Shown here: positions 43,620 through 51,585 of the stretch, piece after piece | How the letters are laid out: each line of letters begins with the position of its first letter | How positions within the stretch are numbered: the first letter of the stretch is position 1 | DNA from: Sporichthya polymorpha DSM 43042 | GTDB taxonomy: Bacteria; Actinomycetota; Actinomycetes; Sporichthyales; Sporichthyaceae | Direction of reading: 5' to 3' | Assembly (NCBI RefSeq): GCF_000384115.1 | Contig: NZ_KB913029.1 | Span: 3,881,057-3,945,056, forward strand | DNA length: 64,000 bases | The notes under the pieces: generated by a model | Databases searched by the model: none | What the model saw: the letters and a program-made list of their open reading frames with translations, nothing else | What the model was told of the DNA's origin: nothing | Made by a program: the position numbers and the translations under genes

Positions 43620-44338
43620 CCGTGGTGATGCCTCCGATGACGGAGGCGCAGGAGCAGGCCTGGCTGACGCTGTTTCGGCTCTCCGAACGGCTGGACCGCA
43701 CGTGGTGCCTGGTCGGCGGTCAGATGGTGCATCTCTACTGCGCCGAGCGCGGGTTCACGCCGAACCGTCCCACCGAGGACGCCGACACTGTGCTCGACGT
43801 CCGTGGGCAGCCGGACATCGTCGGGCGGTTCACCAGCGCCCTGCTTGATCTCGGCTGGGCCTCCGCGGGTGAATCGCCGGACGGGCACCAGCACCGGTGG
43901 ACGAGAGGAGCGGCCCAGCTCGACGTGCTCATCCCCACCCACGTCGGTCCCCGAGCAGCCGGTCGGCGCGGCGCCACCGGTGGGACCACGGTCCAGGCCC
44001 CGGGCGGGCAGCAGGCCATCGACCGGGCCGAGCTCGTCCGCGTCGAGGTCCGGGGAGTGGTCGGCGAGGTTCCGCGGCCGAGCATGGCGGGCGCGCTGGT
44101 CATCAAGGCGGCCGCGCAGCAGAACAAGTCCGACCGGTACCGCGACCGGCACCTCAACGACTTCGCGGTCCTCGCCGCGATGGTGCAGCGGACGGACGAC
44201 CTCGCGGCGATTCTGCGTCCGCGGGACATCGACTACCTGCGCCGGACGCTCGCCGATCTCGACGCTCGCCCCGACGTGGTCGCTTCGATCGCCGGAGCCG
44301 ACCGCGGCGTGGAGGTCCTTGCCCGCATCGTGGGTTGA
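43616..44338 (+). CDS. Nucleotidyltransferase-fold protein (toxin candidate)
   Basis: A 240-aa protein with the minimal nucleotidyltransferase pattern: CLVGGQMVHLYCAERG, then PTEDADTVLDVR (GG..DxD), then a later strand with AAQLDVLIPTHVG supplying the third acidic residue. The helical part PSMAGALVIKAAAQQNKSDR and HLNDFAVLAAMV matches the AbiEii-like core (conserved Lys and Asp). GTG 43616 overlaps the HTH stop. As with AbiEii/MenT, it could modify tRNA or protein by nucleotide transfer. The gene ends only 6 bp from the convergent LivF gene. Confidence 0.75.
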   Translation: MTVVMPPMTEAQEQAWLTLFRLSERLDRTWCLVGGQMVHLYCAERGFTPNRPTEDADTVLDVRGQPDIVGRFTSALLDLGWASAGESPDGHQHRWTRGAAQLDVLIPTHVGPRAAGRRGATGGTTVQAPGGQQAIDRAELVRVEVRGVVGEVPRPSMAGALVIKAAAQQNKSDRYRDRHLNDFAVLAAMVQRTDDLAAILRPRDIDYLRRTLADLDARPDVVASIAGADRGVEVLARIVG

Positions 44339-44344
44339 GCGCGG

Positions 44345-45025
44345 TCAGGACAGATAGCGCTGCTGGACGGCGACGAGCTGGGAGCCGATCTCGTCGGCGG
44401 TGCCGGACATCTCGATCCGGCCGCGCTGCATGACGAGGACGCGGTCGGCGACGGCGAGGACCTTCCGGACGTGCTGCTCGACGAGGAGGACGGCGACCCC
44501 GTCGTCGGCGGCGGCGCGGACCGCGCCGAGGAGGCGGTCGACCACCATCGGGGCGAGGCCGAGGGAGAGTTCGTCGGCGAGGAGGACGCGCGGCCCGCCG
44601 GCCAGGGCCCGAGCCAGCGCCAGCATCTGTTGCTGGCCGCCGGAGAGGTCGCCGACGCGGCGGTTGAGGTGCTCCCGGAGCTCGGGGAACAGCTCCAGCG
44701 CCCGGTCCTTCGACACCTTCGCCACGGCGAGGTTCTGAGCGACCGTCAGGGTCATCAGAACCGACCGGGTCTCGGTGACCAGACCCAGGCCCGACCGGGC
44801 CCGACGGTGCAGGGGCGCGGTCGTGGCGGCGCCGTCCACGCGTACCTCGCCCCGGAGTGGGGCCTGCGCGCCGGCGAGCGTCATCAGCGTCGTCGTCTTG
44901 CCTGCGCCGTTGGGTCCGAGCAGGGCGACCACCTCGCCGGGGGAGACGGCCAGGTTCAGGTCGCGGACGACGACCGTCGACCCGTAGCCGGCGGCGAGGT
45001 CGTGCGCTTCGAGCACCGCGGTCAT
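44345..45025 (-). CDS. livF: Branched-chain amino acid ABC importer, ATPase LivF
   Basis: A 226-aa ATP-binding protein: Walker A LLGPNGAGKTT, signature GDLSGGQQQMLALARAL, Walker B RVLLADELSLGLAP, and switch VLLVEQHVRKVLAVADR, the LivF class. It overlaps the upstream LivHMG fusion gene by 4 nt (ATGA) and is the last gene of the operon. It supplies the second ATPase of the heterodimer, the first being the LivG domain of the fusion protein. Confidence 0.9.
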   Translation of the reverse strand: MTAVLEAHDLAAGYGSTVVVRDLNLAVSPGEVVALLGPNGAGKTTTLMTLAGAQAPLRGEVRVDGAATTAPLHRRARSGLGLVTETRSVLMTLTVAQNLAVAKVSKDRALELFPELREHLNRRVGDLSGGQQQMLALARALAGGPRVLLADELSLGLAPMVVDRLLGAVRAAADDGVAVLLVEQHVRKVLAVADRVLVMQRGRIEMSGTADEIGSQLVAVQQRYLS

Positions 45026-47715
45026 GCGTGGGCCTCCTCGCCGAGGTAGGACGCGACCACGTCGGGGTGCGCGCGGACCTCGTCCGGCGTCCCGGTGGCG
45101 ATCACCCGGCCGAAGTCGAGGGCGACGATGCGGTCGCACGTCGCCATCACCAGCGGAACGTCGTGCTCCACCAGCACGACGCCGATGCCGTTCGCGGCGG
45201 CGAGCGACCGGATCGCCTGCCCGAGTTCCTCGCGTTCGTGGGAGTCGAGCCCGGCCGCCGGTTCGTCGAGGAACAACAGTGTCGGTTCCGCGCACATCGC
45301 GCGGGCGATGCCGACCAGCCGCGCCTGACCCTGCGACAGTTCCGCCGGCCGGTGCGCCAGGACGGCACCGAGTTCGAACAGCGAGACGATGCCCGGCATC
45401 GCGTCGCTCGGCACCTGGCGGCCCGGGCGGACCAGGTCGGTGAGGTACCGCCACGACGCCTGTCGGTCCGCGGCGACGAGCAGGTTCTCCTCGACCGTCA
45501 GCTCCTCGAAGAGCTCGACGGCCTGGAACGAGCGGCCGATGCCCTCGCGAGCGCGTCGTTCGGGGGACCAGCGGTCGATGGGCTGACCGCCGAGGCTGAT
45601 CGACCCTGCGGCGGGTTTCGTGAACCCGGTGACGACGTCCAGCAACGTCGTCTTGCCCGCGCCGTTGGGCCCGATGAGTCCGACCACCTCGCCCGGCAGG
45701 ACGCTGAAGCTGACGCCGTCCAGGGCGACGACACCGCCGAAACGGACCGTCAGGTTCTGCACGTCGAGGGCGCGGAACTCGCGTTCGCGGCGCGCCACGT
45801 CGGCGGCCGAGGTGGTCGCGCGGCCCCAGGGGAGGCCCGGCAGCCGGCGGCCGAGGTCCGCGATCTGCGCGCCCAGACCGTCGGGGGCGTGGCGGATCAG
45901 CACGATCACCTGCAGGCTCGCGAGGATCGTGATCCAGGTGACCGTGTCCGGGTCGGTGACGAGGTCGGTCAGCAGTCGTGAGCCGACGGCACCGACCGCG
46001 AGCGTCGCGCCGATCGCCGCGCCGCCGATCGAGCCGAGCCCGCCGATGACGGCGTACTGCACGACGTTGATCGAGCCGAAGATGTTGAACTGGTCGAACC
46101 GGACGGCCTGGTCCTTGAACCCGAGCACCACGCCGCCGAGGCCGGCGATCGCGGCCGAGAGGCCGAATGCATAGAGCTTCGCCCCGTACACGCCGACCCC
46201 GAGCGACGCGGCCGCGCGCTCGTTGCTGCGGACCGCGAGCAGCCGGCGTCCGCTGCGGCCCCGGCGCAGGTTCGCCACCACGAGACCGGTGACGAGCAGC
46301 AGCACGAAGGCCACCGAGGCGTAGCGGTTCGGGTGCGCGACGCCGTCGATGCTCCAGCCGAAGACGTCCGCGCCCGCGACGGTCGTGCCCGAGTACCCGC
46401 CGGTGAGTTCGGTGTTGCCGAGCACGATGGCCTGGACCGCGATGGCAAGTCCGAGCGTCGCGACGGCCAGGTCGACGCCGCGGGCGCGCAGCGCGGGCAG
46501 GGCGACGATCAGTCCGAGGGGCACGGCGAGGGCGACGCCGGCGAGCAGCGCGAACGGGAACAGCAGGCCCTGGGTGTCGTAGAGCCGCGCCGCCACCCAC
46601 AGCCCGAATCCGGCGATGGCGAACTGCGCCAGCGACAGCTGCCCCGCGTACCCGGTGACCACGACGACGGAGAGGATGACGATCGCGATCGCCACCGTGA
46701 TCGTGAGCGCGCCGGCCCAGGCCGCGTTCGCGGTCGAGGTCGCGAGCAGTCCGACCACCAGGGCGGCGGCGACGAGCTCGGGCCGGATGCGGCCGGTCCC
46801 GGGCAGGGGGAGTCGCGCGATCAGTTCGCCGCGTTGCAGGCGCCCGCGGCCGCGGATCGCGGTGACGAGCACGATCAGCAGGACCGGCACCGCGGTCGGG
46901 AGTCCGGCGAGCTCTTCGGGGTGGTCCTTCACGAAGCCGAGCTGCGGGATCTCGGCCTGCACGACGCCGATGGCGAGTGCGGCGAGCACGGTGACGCCGA
47001 ACGAGGCGAACCGTCCGATCAACGCGGCCGCGAGCGCCGGGATCACCACCGCGGTGAGGGCGTTGATGTCGAGCCCGAGGACGGGCGCGAGCAGGATCGC
47101 CGCCGCCGCCGAGATGGCGCCGGCGATGGCGAAGTTCGCGAGCTCGATGCGGGTCGCGGACAGTCCCGAGATCGCTGCGACGCGGCGGTTCTCCGCGACC
47201 GCCGCCGTCGCGAGGCCGAACGGGGTGGCGGAGTAGAGCAGCCGCAGGATGACGGCCGCGACCAGCGCGATGCCGATCAGCACCAGCCGGTCCTGCGGGA
47301 CGAAGACGTCCGGCAGGACCTCGCGGCGGGTGGTGACGAGCAGGGAGCGCGGTTGGCCCCGGCTCTCCTCGCCCCAGATCAGCTCGATGGCGCCGACGAG
47401 GATCGTCAGGATCCCGAGCGTCGCGATGAGTTTGGCGACCGGCGCGGCCCGGCTCAGCAGCGTCATCACGATGATCTGGGTGAGGACGCCGATGACCGCA
47501 CCGGCCGCGATGCCGATCGCCATCGCGAGTTCGCGCTGGACGTCGTGCGTGTCGCGCAGGTCGTAGGCGACGAAGGCCCCGAGTGCCCCGGTGGCGCCGG
47601 CGGCGAAGTTGAGCACGCCGGACGCCCGGTACACGAGGACGATGCCCAGCGCGGTCAGCGCGTAGAGCGATCCCGTCGCCATCCCGAGGATGGCGAAGCG
47701 CGCGTAGGTCTCCAC
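45022..47715 (-). CDS. Branched-chain amino acid ABC importer, LivH-LivM-LivG fusion
   Basis: An 897-aa protein joining three subunits that are usually separate. Residues ~1-290: LivH-type permease (YALTALGIVLVYRASGVLNF). Residues ~305-610: LivM-type permease (GYAGQLSLAQFAIAGFGLWV; FKDQAVRFDQFNIFGSINVV). Residues ~650-897: LivG ATPase with Walker A GPNGAGKTTL, signature LSQGQARLVGIARAM and Walker B LFLDEPAAGLD; LSQGQ replaces LSGGQ. Such permease-ATPase fusions occur in Actinobacteria. The operon is binding protein, fusion, LivF. The substrate may be branched-chain amino acids, amides or urea. Confidence 0.9.
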   Translation of the reverse strand: METYARFAILGMATGSLYALTALGIVLVYRASGVLNFAAGATGALGAFVAYDLRDTHDVQRELAMAIGIAAGAVIGVLTQIIVMTLLSRAAPVAKLIATLGILTILVGAIELIWGEESRGQPRSLLVTTRREVLPDVFVPQDRLVLIGIALVAAVILRLLYSATPFGLATAAVAENRRVAAISGLSATRIELANFAIAGAISAAAAILLAPVLGLDINALTAVVIPALAAALIGRFASFGVTVLAALAIGVVQAEIPQLGFVKDHPEELAGLPTAVPVLLIVLVTAIRGRGRLQRGELIARLPLPGTGRIRPELVAAALVVGLLATSTANAAWAGALTITVAIAIVILSVVVVTGYAGQLSLAQFAIAGFGLWVAARLYDTQGLLFPFALLAGVALAVPLGLIVALPALRARGVDLAVATLGLAIAVQAIVLGNTELTGGYSGTTVAGADVFGWSIDGVAHPNRYASVAFVLLLVTGLVVANLRRGRSGRRLLAVRSNERAAASLGVGVYGAKLYAFGLSAAIAGLGGVVLGFKDQAVRFDQFNIFGSINVVQYAVIGGLGSIGGAAIGATLAVGAVGSRLLTDLVTDPDTVTWITILASLQVIVLIRHAPDGLGAQIADLGRRLPGLPWGRATTSAADVARREREFRALDVQNLTVRFGGVVALDGVSFSVLPGEVVGLIGPNGAGKTTLLDVVTGFTKPAAGSISLGGQPIDRWSPERRAREGIGRSFQAVELFEELTVEENLLVAADRQASWRYLTDLVRPGRQVPSDAMPGIVSLFELGAVLAHRPAELSQGQARLVGIARAMCAEPTLLFLDEPAAGLDSHEREELGQAIRSLAAANGIGVVLVEHDVPLVMATCDRIVALDFGRVIATGTPDEVRAHPDVVASYLGEEAHA

Positions 47716-47737
47716 CGTTGGCCGCCCTGACGCCGGG

Positions 47738-49030
47738 TCAGTTGTCCTTGAGCGTGACCGGACCGGTGAACCGGGCCGGCTGTTCGACCGCCGCGACCGC
47801 CTTGCCGTTGACCACGCGCGAGGCCCAGAAGTGCGGGTTGAAGTAGCGGGGGAACTTCTCCGACAGCGGGGCGTCGAGCGCGGGCTTGCTCCAGTCGAAG
47901 GGCGTCCACGCGTCGTGCTCGATCGGTCCGGCGGTCTCGAGCGCCTTGGTCAGCGTCACCGGGGCGGTGACGTCGCCCTCGGCCTTGGAGAGCAGGTCGG
48001 CGATCGTGTGCACGCTCACCCACACCGACAGGGCCGCGTCGGTGTACTCGACCTCGGTCCCGGCCGCCTCGATCTCGTCGTGGAACCGCTTGACGCCCGG
48101 CAGCGAGTCGTCCGTCGGGGTCTTGCCGGAGTTGATGACGTACATCCCCTCGATGCCCTTCGCGACGCGCGAGTCGTCGAGGACGTCGGGGGAGAAGGTG
48201 CTGCCGAACGTCGTCGTGGGCGTCTCGTCCAGGCTGTAGCCGCCACCCTCGATCGCGTTGACGAAGGCCGGGATGCCCGCGCTGGTCACGAAGGTGACGT
48301 TCACCGAGTCCGCACCGGACTCGTACGCCGAGGTGACGTACTGCGTGTAGTCGGTGGCGTCGACCGGGTACAGCGTCGAGCCCTTGAACTCGATGCCGAC
48401 CTGGGGCAGCAACTGCTTCACGAGGTCGAGCAGGCCGACGTACGCGGGGACGTTCGGGCCGAGGTACTGCACGGACGTCGCGCCGGTGGCCTTGAGCAGC
48501 GCGCCGCCGGCGACGAACTGCAGGGCCGTCGCGGAGATCGGGAAGCTGTTCTTCCCGCTGCCCTCCTGCGGGCTGTTCGGGTTGTTGCCGACGAGCGGGA
48601 TCCCCGCCGCGTCGAGGATCGGCTGGTAGATCGAGCCGTCCGGCGAGGCCGCGCCGATGACGGCGGTGACCTTCTCCGAGACCGCCCGGCGGGCGCAGTC
48701 GCCGGTGCCGTTCGGGTCGAAGCGGGTGTCACAGTTGAGGATCTCGATCGGGTGACCGTTGACGCCGCCGGCGTCGTTGATCGCCTTCGCGGCGGCCCGC
48801 GCCGAGGGCGGGATCTCCTTGAACGTGACCGCGCCGGTCTCCGACGTCAGCGTCATGAGCTTGATCGAGGACCCGGGCGCCGCGGTCGCGTTCGGGTCGG
48901 ACGCCGGGGACGTCGCTCGCGGGTTGTCGGACACCGGGCTCGCGGTCTCCTCGTCGTCATCGGCGCACGCGCCGAGGCCGAGGACCGAGAGAGCGGCGCA
49001 CAGGACGAGGACAGGGCCACGCAACGACAT
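47738..49030 (-). CDS. Branched-chain amino acid-type binding lipoprotein
   Basis: A periplasmic-binding-protein-type lipoprotein, 430 aa (Peripla_BP_6/LivK family). Lipobox LGAC near residue 20 and an acidic linker, then the bilobed fold with SSIKLMTLTSETGAVTFKEI and GGVNGHPIEILNCDTRFDPN. First gene of the liv-type operon; GGAG precedes ATG 49030. The ligand cannot be read from the sequence. Its mRNA leader is about 195 nt and contains a foldback element. Confidence 0.88.
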   Translation of the reverse strand: MSLRGPVLVLCAALSVLGLGACADDDEETASPVSDNPRATSPASDPNATAAPGSSIKLMTLTSETGAVTFKEIPPSARAAAKAINDAGGVNGHPIEILNCDTRFDPNGTGDCARRAVSEKVTAVIGAASPDGSIYQPILDAAGIPLVGNNPNSPQEGSGKNSFPISATALQFVAGGALLKATGATSVQYLGPNVPAYVGLLDLVKQLLPQVGIEFKGSTLYPVDATDYTQYVTSAYESGADSVNVTFVTSAGIPAFVNAIEGGGYSLDETPTTTFGSTFSPDVLDDSRVAKGIEGMYVINSGKTPTDDSLPGVKRFHDEIEAAGTEVEYTDAALSVWVSVHTIADLLSKAEGDVTAPVTLTKALETAGPIEHDAWTPFDWSKPALDAPLSEKFPRYFNPHFWASRVVNGKAVAAVEQPARFTGPVTLKDN

Positions 49031-49061
49031 CGAGACTCCAAGGGCACGGCGGCGGGGACTT

Positions 49062-49224
49062 AGGGCATGTCTCCCAACTCCTCTGCGGCGCGCTCGGGGC
49101 CTCGGACGCCCTCTGGCCGCGTTGTCGTCGTCGCCCGCTACTCCGTAGCGGGCTCCTCCTCCGCCTTGCCAGAGACCGTCCGAGCCGCCGATCGCATCCG
49201 CCGGGAGTTGAGAGACACGCCCTA
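49062..49224. mobile_element. 163-bp foldback (MITE-like) element in leader of liv operon
   Basis: Terminal inverted repeats: TAGGGCATGTCTCCCAACTC at the left and, read inward from the right end, TAGGGCGTGTCTCTCAACTC (18 of 20 match). The whole unit folds back on itself: CTCGGACGcCCTCTGG pairs with CCAGAGaCCGTCCGAG, and a perfect 9-bp hairpin GCCCGCTAC-TCC-GTAGCGGGC closes the centre (49133-49153). TA dinucleotides bound both ends. No gene inside. It looks like a miniature inverted-repeat element, or else a structured mRNA leader. Confidence 0.72.
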
Positions 49225-49231
49225 GCCGCGG

Positions 49232-49260
49232 AGTCTACGTAGGTGTTGACTGCAATTCAA
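49232..49260 (-). promoter_or_regulatory. Promoter and operator of the liv-type operon
   Basis: On the minus strand, -35 TTGAAT (complement of 49255-49260), 17-bp spacer, -10 TAGACT (complement of 49232-49237). Transcription would start near the right end of the foldback element. The inverted repeat GTTGACTGCAATTCAAC (49245-49261) covers the -35 box and may bind a repressor. Confidence 0.62.
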
Positions 49261-49315
49261 CGGTCATGTTGACAACGAGTGGCTGAACGTGCGCAGTCGT
49301 CCCGAAATGTCGGGG

Positions 49316-50041
49316 CTACCAGCGGTCCCAGTGGATGAGCTCGGCGGCGGGGCGGCGGGAGACCGGGCCGAACCGGCCGGCGGGGTATCCGACCGGGATG
49401 AGGGCGTAGACCCGGACGGACCGGGGGATCCCGAGGATCGCGCGTAGCTCGGGCTCGAACAGTGGGTGCCAGGTCGTCAGGCACGCGCCGAGCCCGCGGG
49501 CGCGGGCCATCAACAGCAGGTTCTGGACGGCGGGGTAGATCGAGGCCGCCTCGCCGGTGCGGAGCATCTTCAGGACGTTCCGGGCCGCGATCAGCGCTCG
49601 CCGTCGGCCCAGGGCCCGCATGCCGGCGCGCTGCTTGTCGAGCGTCCGCATCATCCGCTTGACCGGGCCGCTCATGTCGTAGCAGGCGACGATCAGCGCC
49701 GGAACCTCGTCGAAGTGATCGGCCTGGTACTTCAGTGCGGCGAGGTGTCCCGTCCACTTGCGGTCGTTCATGTGCTCCGGCGGGGTCTGGGTGCTGATGT
49801 ACCAGTCGACGACCTCCCGCCAGGCCGGCGCGAGCCGCGCGATCTGCGCCCGGTCCGTCACGACCACGAACGAGAACGTCTGCTCGTTGCCCCCGCTCGG
49901 GGCGTAGGTCGCGGCGGTGATGAGTTCCTCGAGCAGCTCCTGTGGGACGGGATCGGGCTTCAGTCTCCGCATCGCCCGCATCGTCGACATGACGTGGAGG
50001 AGCGGCGCCTCCGCCCCGAAGGAAAGCTCAGTCTCAGTCAC
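49316..50041 (-). CDS. Nitroreductase family protein
   Basis: FMN-dependent nitroreductase-fold protein, 241 aa. Typical motifs: STMRAMRRLKPDPVPQELLE at the flavin-phosphate end, APSGGNEQTFSFVVVTD, a second flavin region EAASIYPAVQNLLLMARARG and the C-terminal LIPVGYPAGRFGPVSRR. It could reduce nitro compounds, quinones or an F420/flavin-linked substrate. I chose GTG 50041 because TAGGGT sits 7 nt upstream, giving a leaderless mRNA; a GTG 9 bases earlier is also possible. Confidence 0.87.
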   Translation of the reverse strand: MTETELSFGAEAPLLHVMSTMRAMRRLKPDPVPQELLEELITAATYAPSGGNEQTFSFVVVTDRAQIARLAPAWREVVDWYISTQTPPEHMNDRKWTGHLAALKYQADHFDEVPALIVACYDMSGPVKRMMRTLDKQRAGMRALGRRRALIAARNVLKMLRTGEAASIYPAVQNLLLMARARGLGACLTTWHPLFEPELRAILGIPRSVRVYALIPVGYPAGRFGPVSRRPAAELIHWDRW

Positions 50042-50048
50042 AACGAGC

Positions 50049-50054
50049 ACCCTA
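50049..50054 (-). promoter_or_regulatory. -10 box of leaderless nitroreductase gene
   Basis: TAGGGT on the minus strand, 7 nt before GTG 50041; the upstream CCTCC is on the wrong strand to serve as a ribosome site. Confidence 0.45.
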
Positions 50055-50164
50055 AGGAGGTCGGCCGCGTGTCGTCTGCCCTCGCGGACCGCTTGGGGCG
50101 CGGCAACCGCTGACGGGTCGTCAGAAAGTAGTGACAGTAGGGACTAATGAGGTCTTGACAGCAC

Positions 50165-50193
50165 TAGAACAGACGTTCGAATGCGGGTAGAAT
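50165..50193 (+). promoter_or_regulatory. LexA (SOS) box with leaderless promoter
   Basis: TAGAACAGACGTTCGA (50165-50180) matches the actinobacterial SOS box TCGAAC-N4-GTTCGA at 14 of 16 bases including GAAC-N4-GTTC. A -10 box TAGAAT (50188-50193) is 6 nt before ATG 50200. LexA bound here would block the promoter. Confidence 0.75.
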
Positions 50194-50199
50194 CGTGGC

Positions 50200-51525
50200 A
50201 TGTCCGCAGGGGTGGGGATCCATCCGGCACTGGCGACGATCGCCAGTGCGGTTGAGGACGTCCGCAAGGTCGCGGCGATGCTCACCGCGGACGAGGTGTG
50301 GACCTTCACCGACGCGGATCTCGAGTTCATGGTGCGGGCGCAGTCCGAGCTCGACTCCGCCGTCGCGGCGGTCGGGGTGCGGGCGGTGCGGGAGGCCGAT
50401 GTCCGCGGGCTTTCGCTGCAGGACGGGAAGATCTCGACCGCGGTCTGGCTGGGCCAGAAGCTGAACCTGCACCCGGTCGAGGCGCGGCAGCGCGTCAAGG
50501 ACGCCGACATCCTGTCCCGCAAGGGCATCGCCACCGTCGAGGCGTTGGCCGAGGGGAAGCTCAATCGCGACCAAGCCCGTGCGGTCGGGCGGAGTCTGCG
50601 CAAGATCGAACCCGTCGGCTCGGCATCGGAACTCGCGAAGGTGGAGACGTTCCTGCTGGCCAAGTCCCACGGTGCCGACCCCGGGGCGATCCTGCGCCTG
50701 GGTCGGCACATCGAAGAGGTCATCGACGAAGACGGCAAACCCCCGGCACCCGACCCGGACGACCCCACCGGCGACGCCCCGGCGGAGTCCAAGCGGGCGG
50801 CCCGCGCGCAGCGCAAGCGATCGTTGACGATCACGGATCTGGGCAACGGGCTGCACCGCATCCGCGGGGAGCTGACCGACGAGGTCGCCGCCCTGGTCAA
50901 AGCCGCCCTCGACCCCCTCGCCGCCCCGCGACCCGCCGTGAACGGGGTCCGGGACGAGCGGTCGGCGCCGCAGCGGCGCCACGACGCGCTCGGGGACGTG
51001 TTCCGCCAGTTCCTGCGCTTCGGGGACCTCCCGCCCTCCCACGGGGTCCGGCCACACCTGCACGTGACCGCGAGCGTGGAGACCATGAAGGGCGACACCG
51101 GGCACCCGTTCGCCCGCACCGCCACACCCGCCCAGTGGGCCGCCCTCGTGGCGAGGGACATCGGGTGCATCGGCGAGGGTTGTACCCGACCGGCGGCGTG
51201 GTGCGAAGCGCACCATATTGAGTGGTGGGACCGGGACGAGGGCCCGACCGACGTGGACAAGATGGCCCTGGTCTGCTCCCACGAGCACTATCTGATCCGA
51301 TCATCACCGCGCAGAGACCCACCGCAACCACTGACCGCGTTGCAAGGGAAGGGCTGGGGAGTGCGGATGGCCGCCGACGGCCACCCCGAAATGATCCCCC
51401 CGAAGTGGGTTGATTCCGAACAGACGCCAAGACGCAACGCGCACTGGCAACTCATCCGCAACGGACTCAAAGTTCCGCCCGAGGAACCCGAACCACCCCC
51501 GCCGGCGGCCCCCCGCCGCGAGTAG
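50200..51525 (+). CDS. DUF222 / HNH endonuclease (13E12-like)
   Basis: A 441-aa protein with an N-terminal DUF222 helical domain (LARKVAAMLTADEVWTFTD-type start; GLSLQDGKISTAVWLGQKLN, then LHPVEARQRVKDAD) and a C-terminal HNH nuclease: IGCIGEGCTRPAAWCEAHHI, then EWWDRDEGPTDVDKMALVCS and HEHYLI, with the zinc cysteines and HH..H catalytic set. It belongs to the 13E12 repeat family of Mycobacterium. The Pro-rich tail is disordered. An SOS box controls it, as known for several 13E12 genes in M. tuberculosis. The biological target is unknown. Confidence 0.88.
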   Translation: MSAGVGIHPALATIASAVEDVRKVAAMLTADEVWTFTDADLEFMVRAQSELDSAVAAVGVRAVREADVRGLSLQDGKISTAVWLGQKLNLHPVEARQRVKDADILSRKGIATVEALAEGKLNRDQARAVGRSLRKIEPVGSASELAKVETFLLAKSHGADPGAILRLGRHIEEVIDEDGKPPAPDPDDPTGDAPAESKRAARAQRKRSLTITDLGNGLHRIRGELTDEVAALVKAALDPLAAPRPAVNGVRDERSAPQRRHDALGDVFRQFLRFGDLPPSHGVRPHLHVTASVETMKGDTGHPFARTATPAQWAALVARDIGCIGEGCTRPAAWCEAHHIEWWDRDEGPTDVDKMALVCSHEHYLIRSSPRRDPPQPLTALQGKGWGVRMAADGHPEMIPPKWVDSEQTPRRNAHWQLIRNGLKVPPEEPEPPPPAAPRRE

Positions 51526-51531
51526 AGACCG

Positions 51532-51577
51532 TGCGTCCGAAGAAGTGGTCGCTATTGCAGCCACATGTTCGGACGCA
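51532..51577. repeat. Imperfect palindrome, family B copy 2 (terminator-like)
   Basis: Left arm from 51532 (TGCGTCCGAAGAAGTGG), right arm GCAGCCACATGTTCGGACGCA-type to 51577. The right arm matches that of the palindrome at 10304-10351 over GCAGCCACATxxTCGGACG. It lies between the convergent HNH and SDR genes. Confidence 0.6.
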
Positions 51578-51585
51578 ACGGGGAG

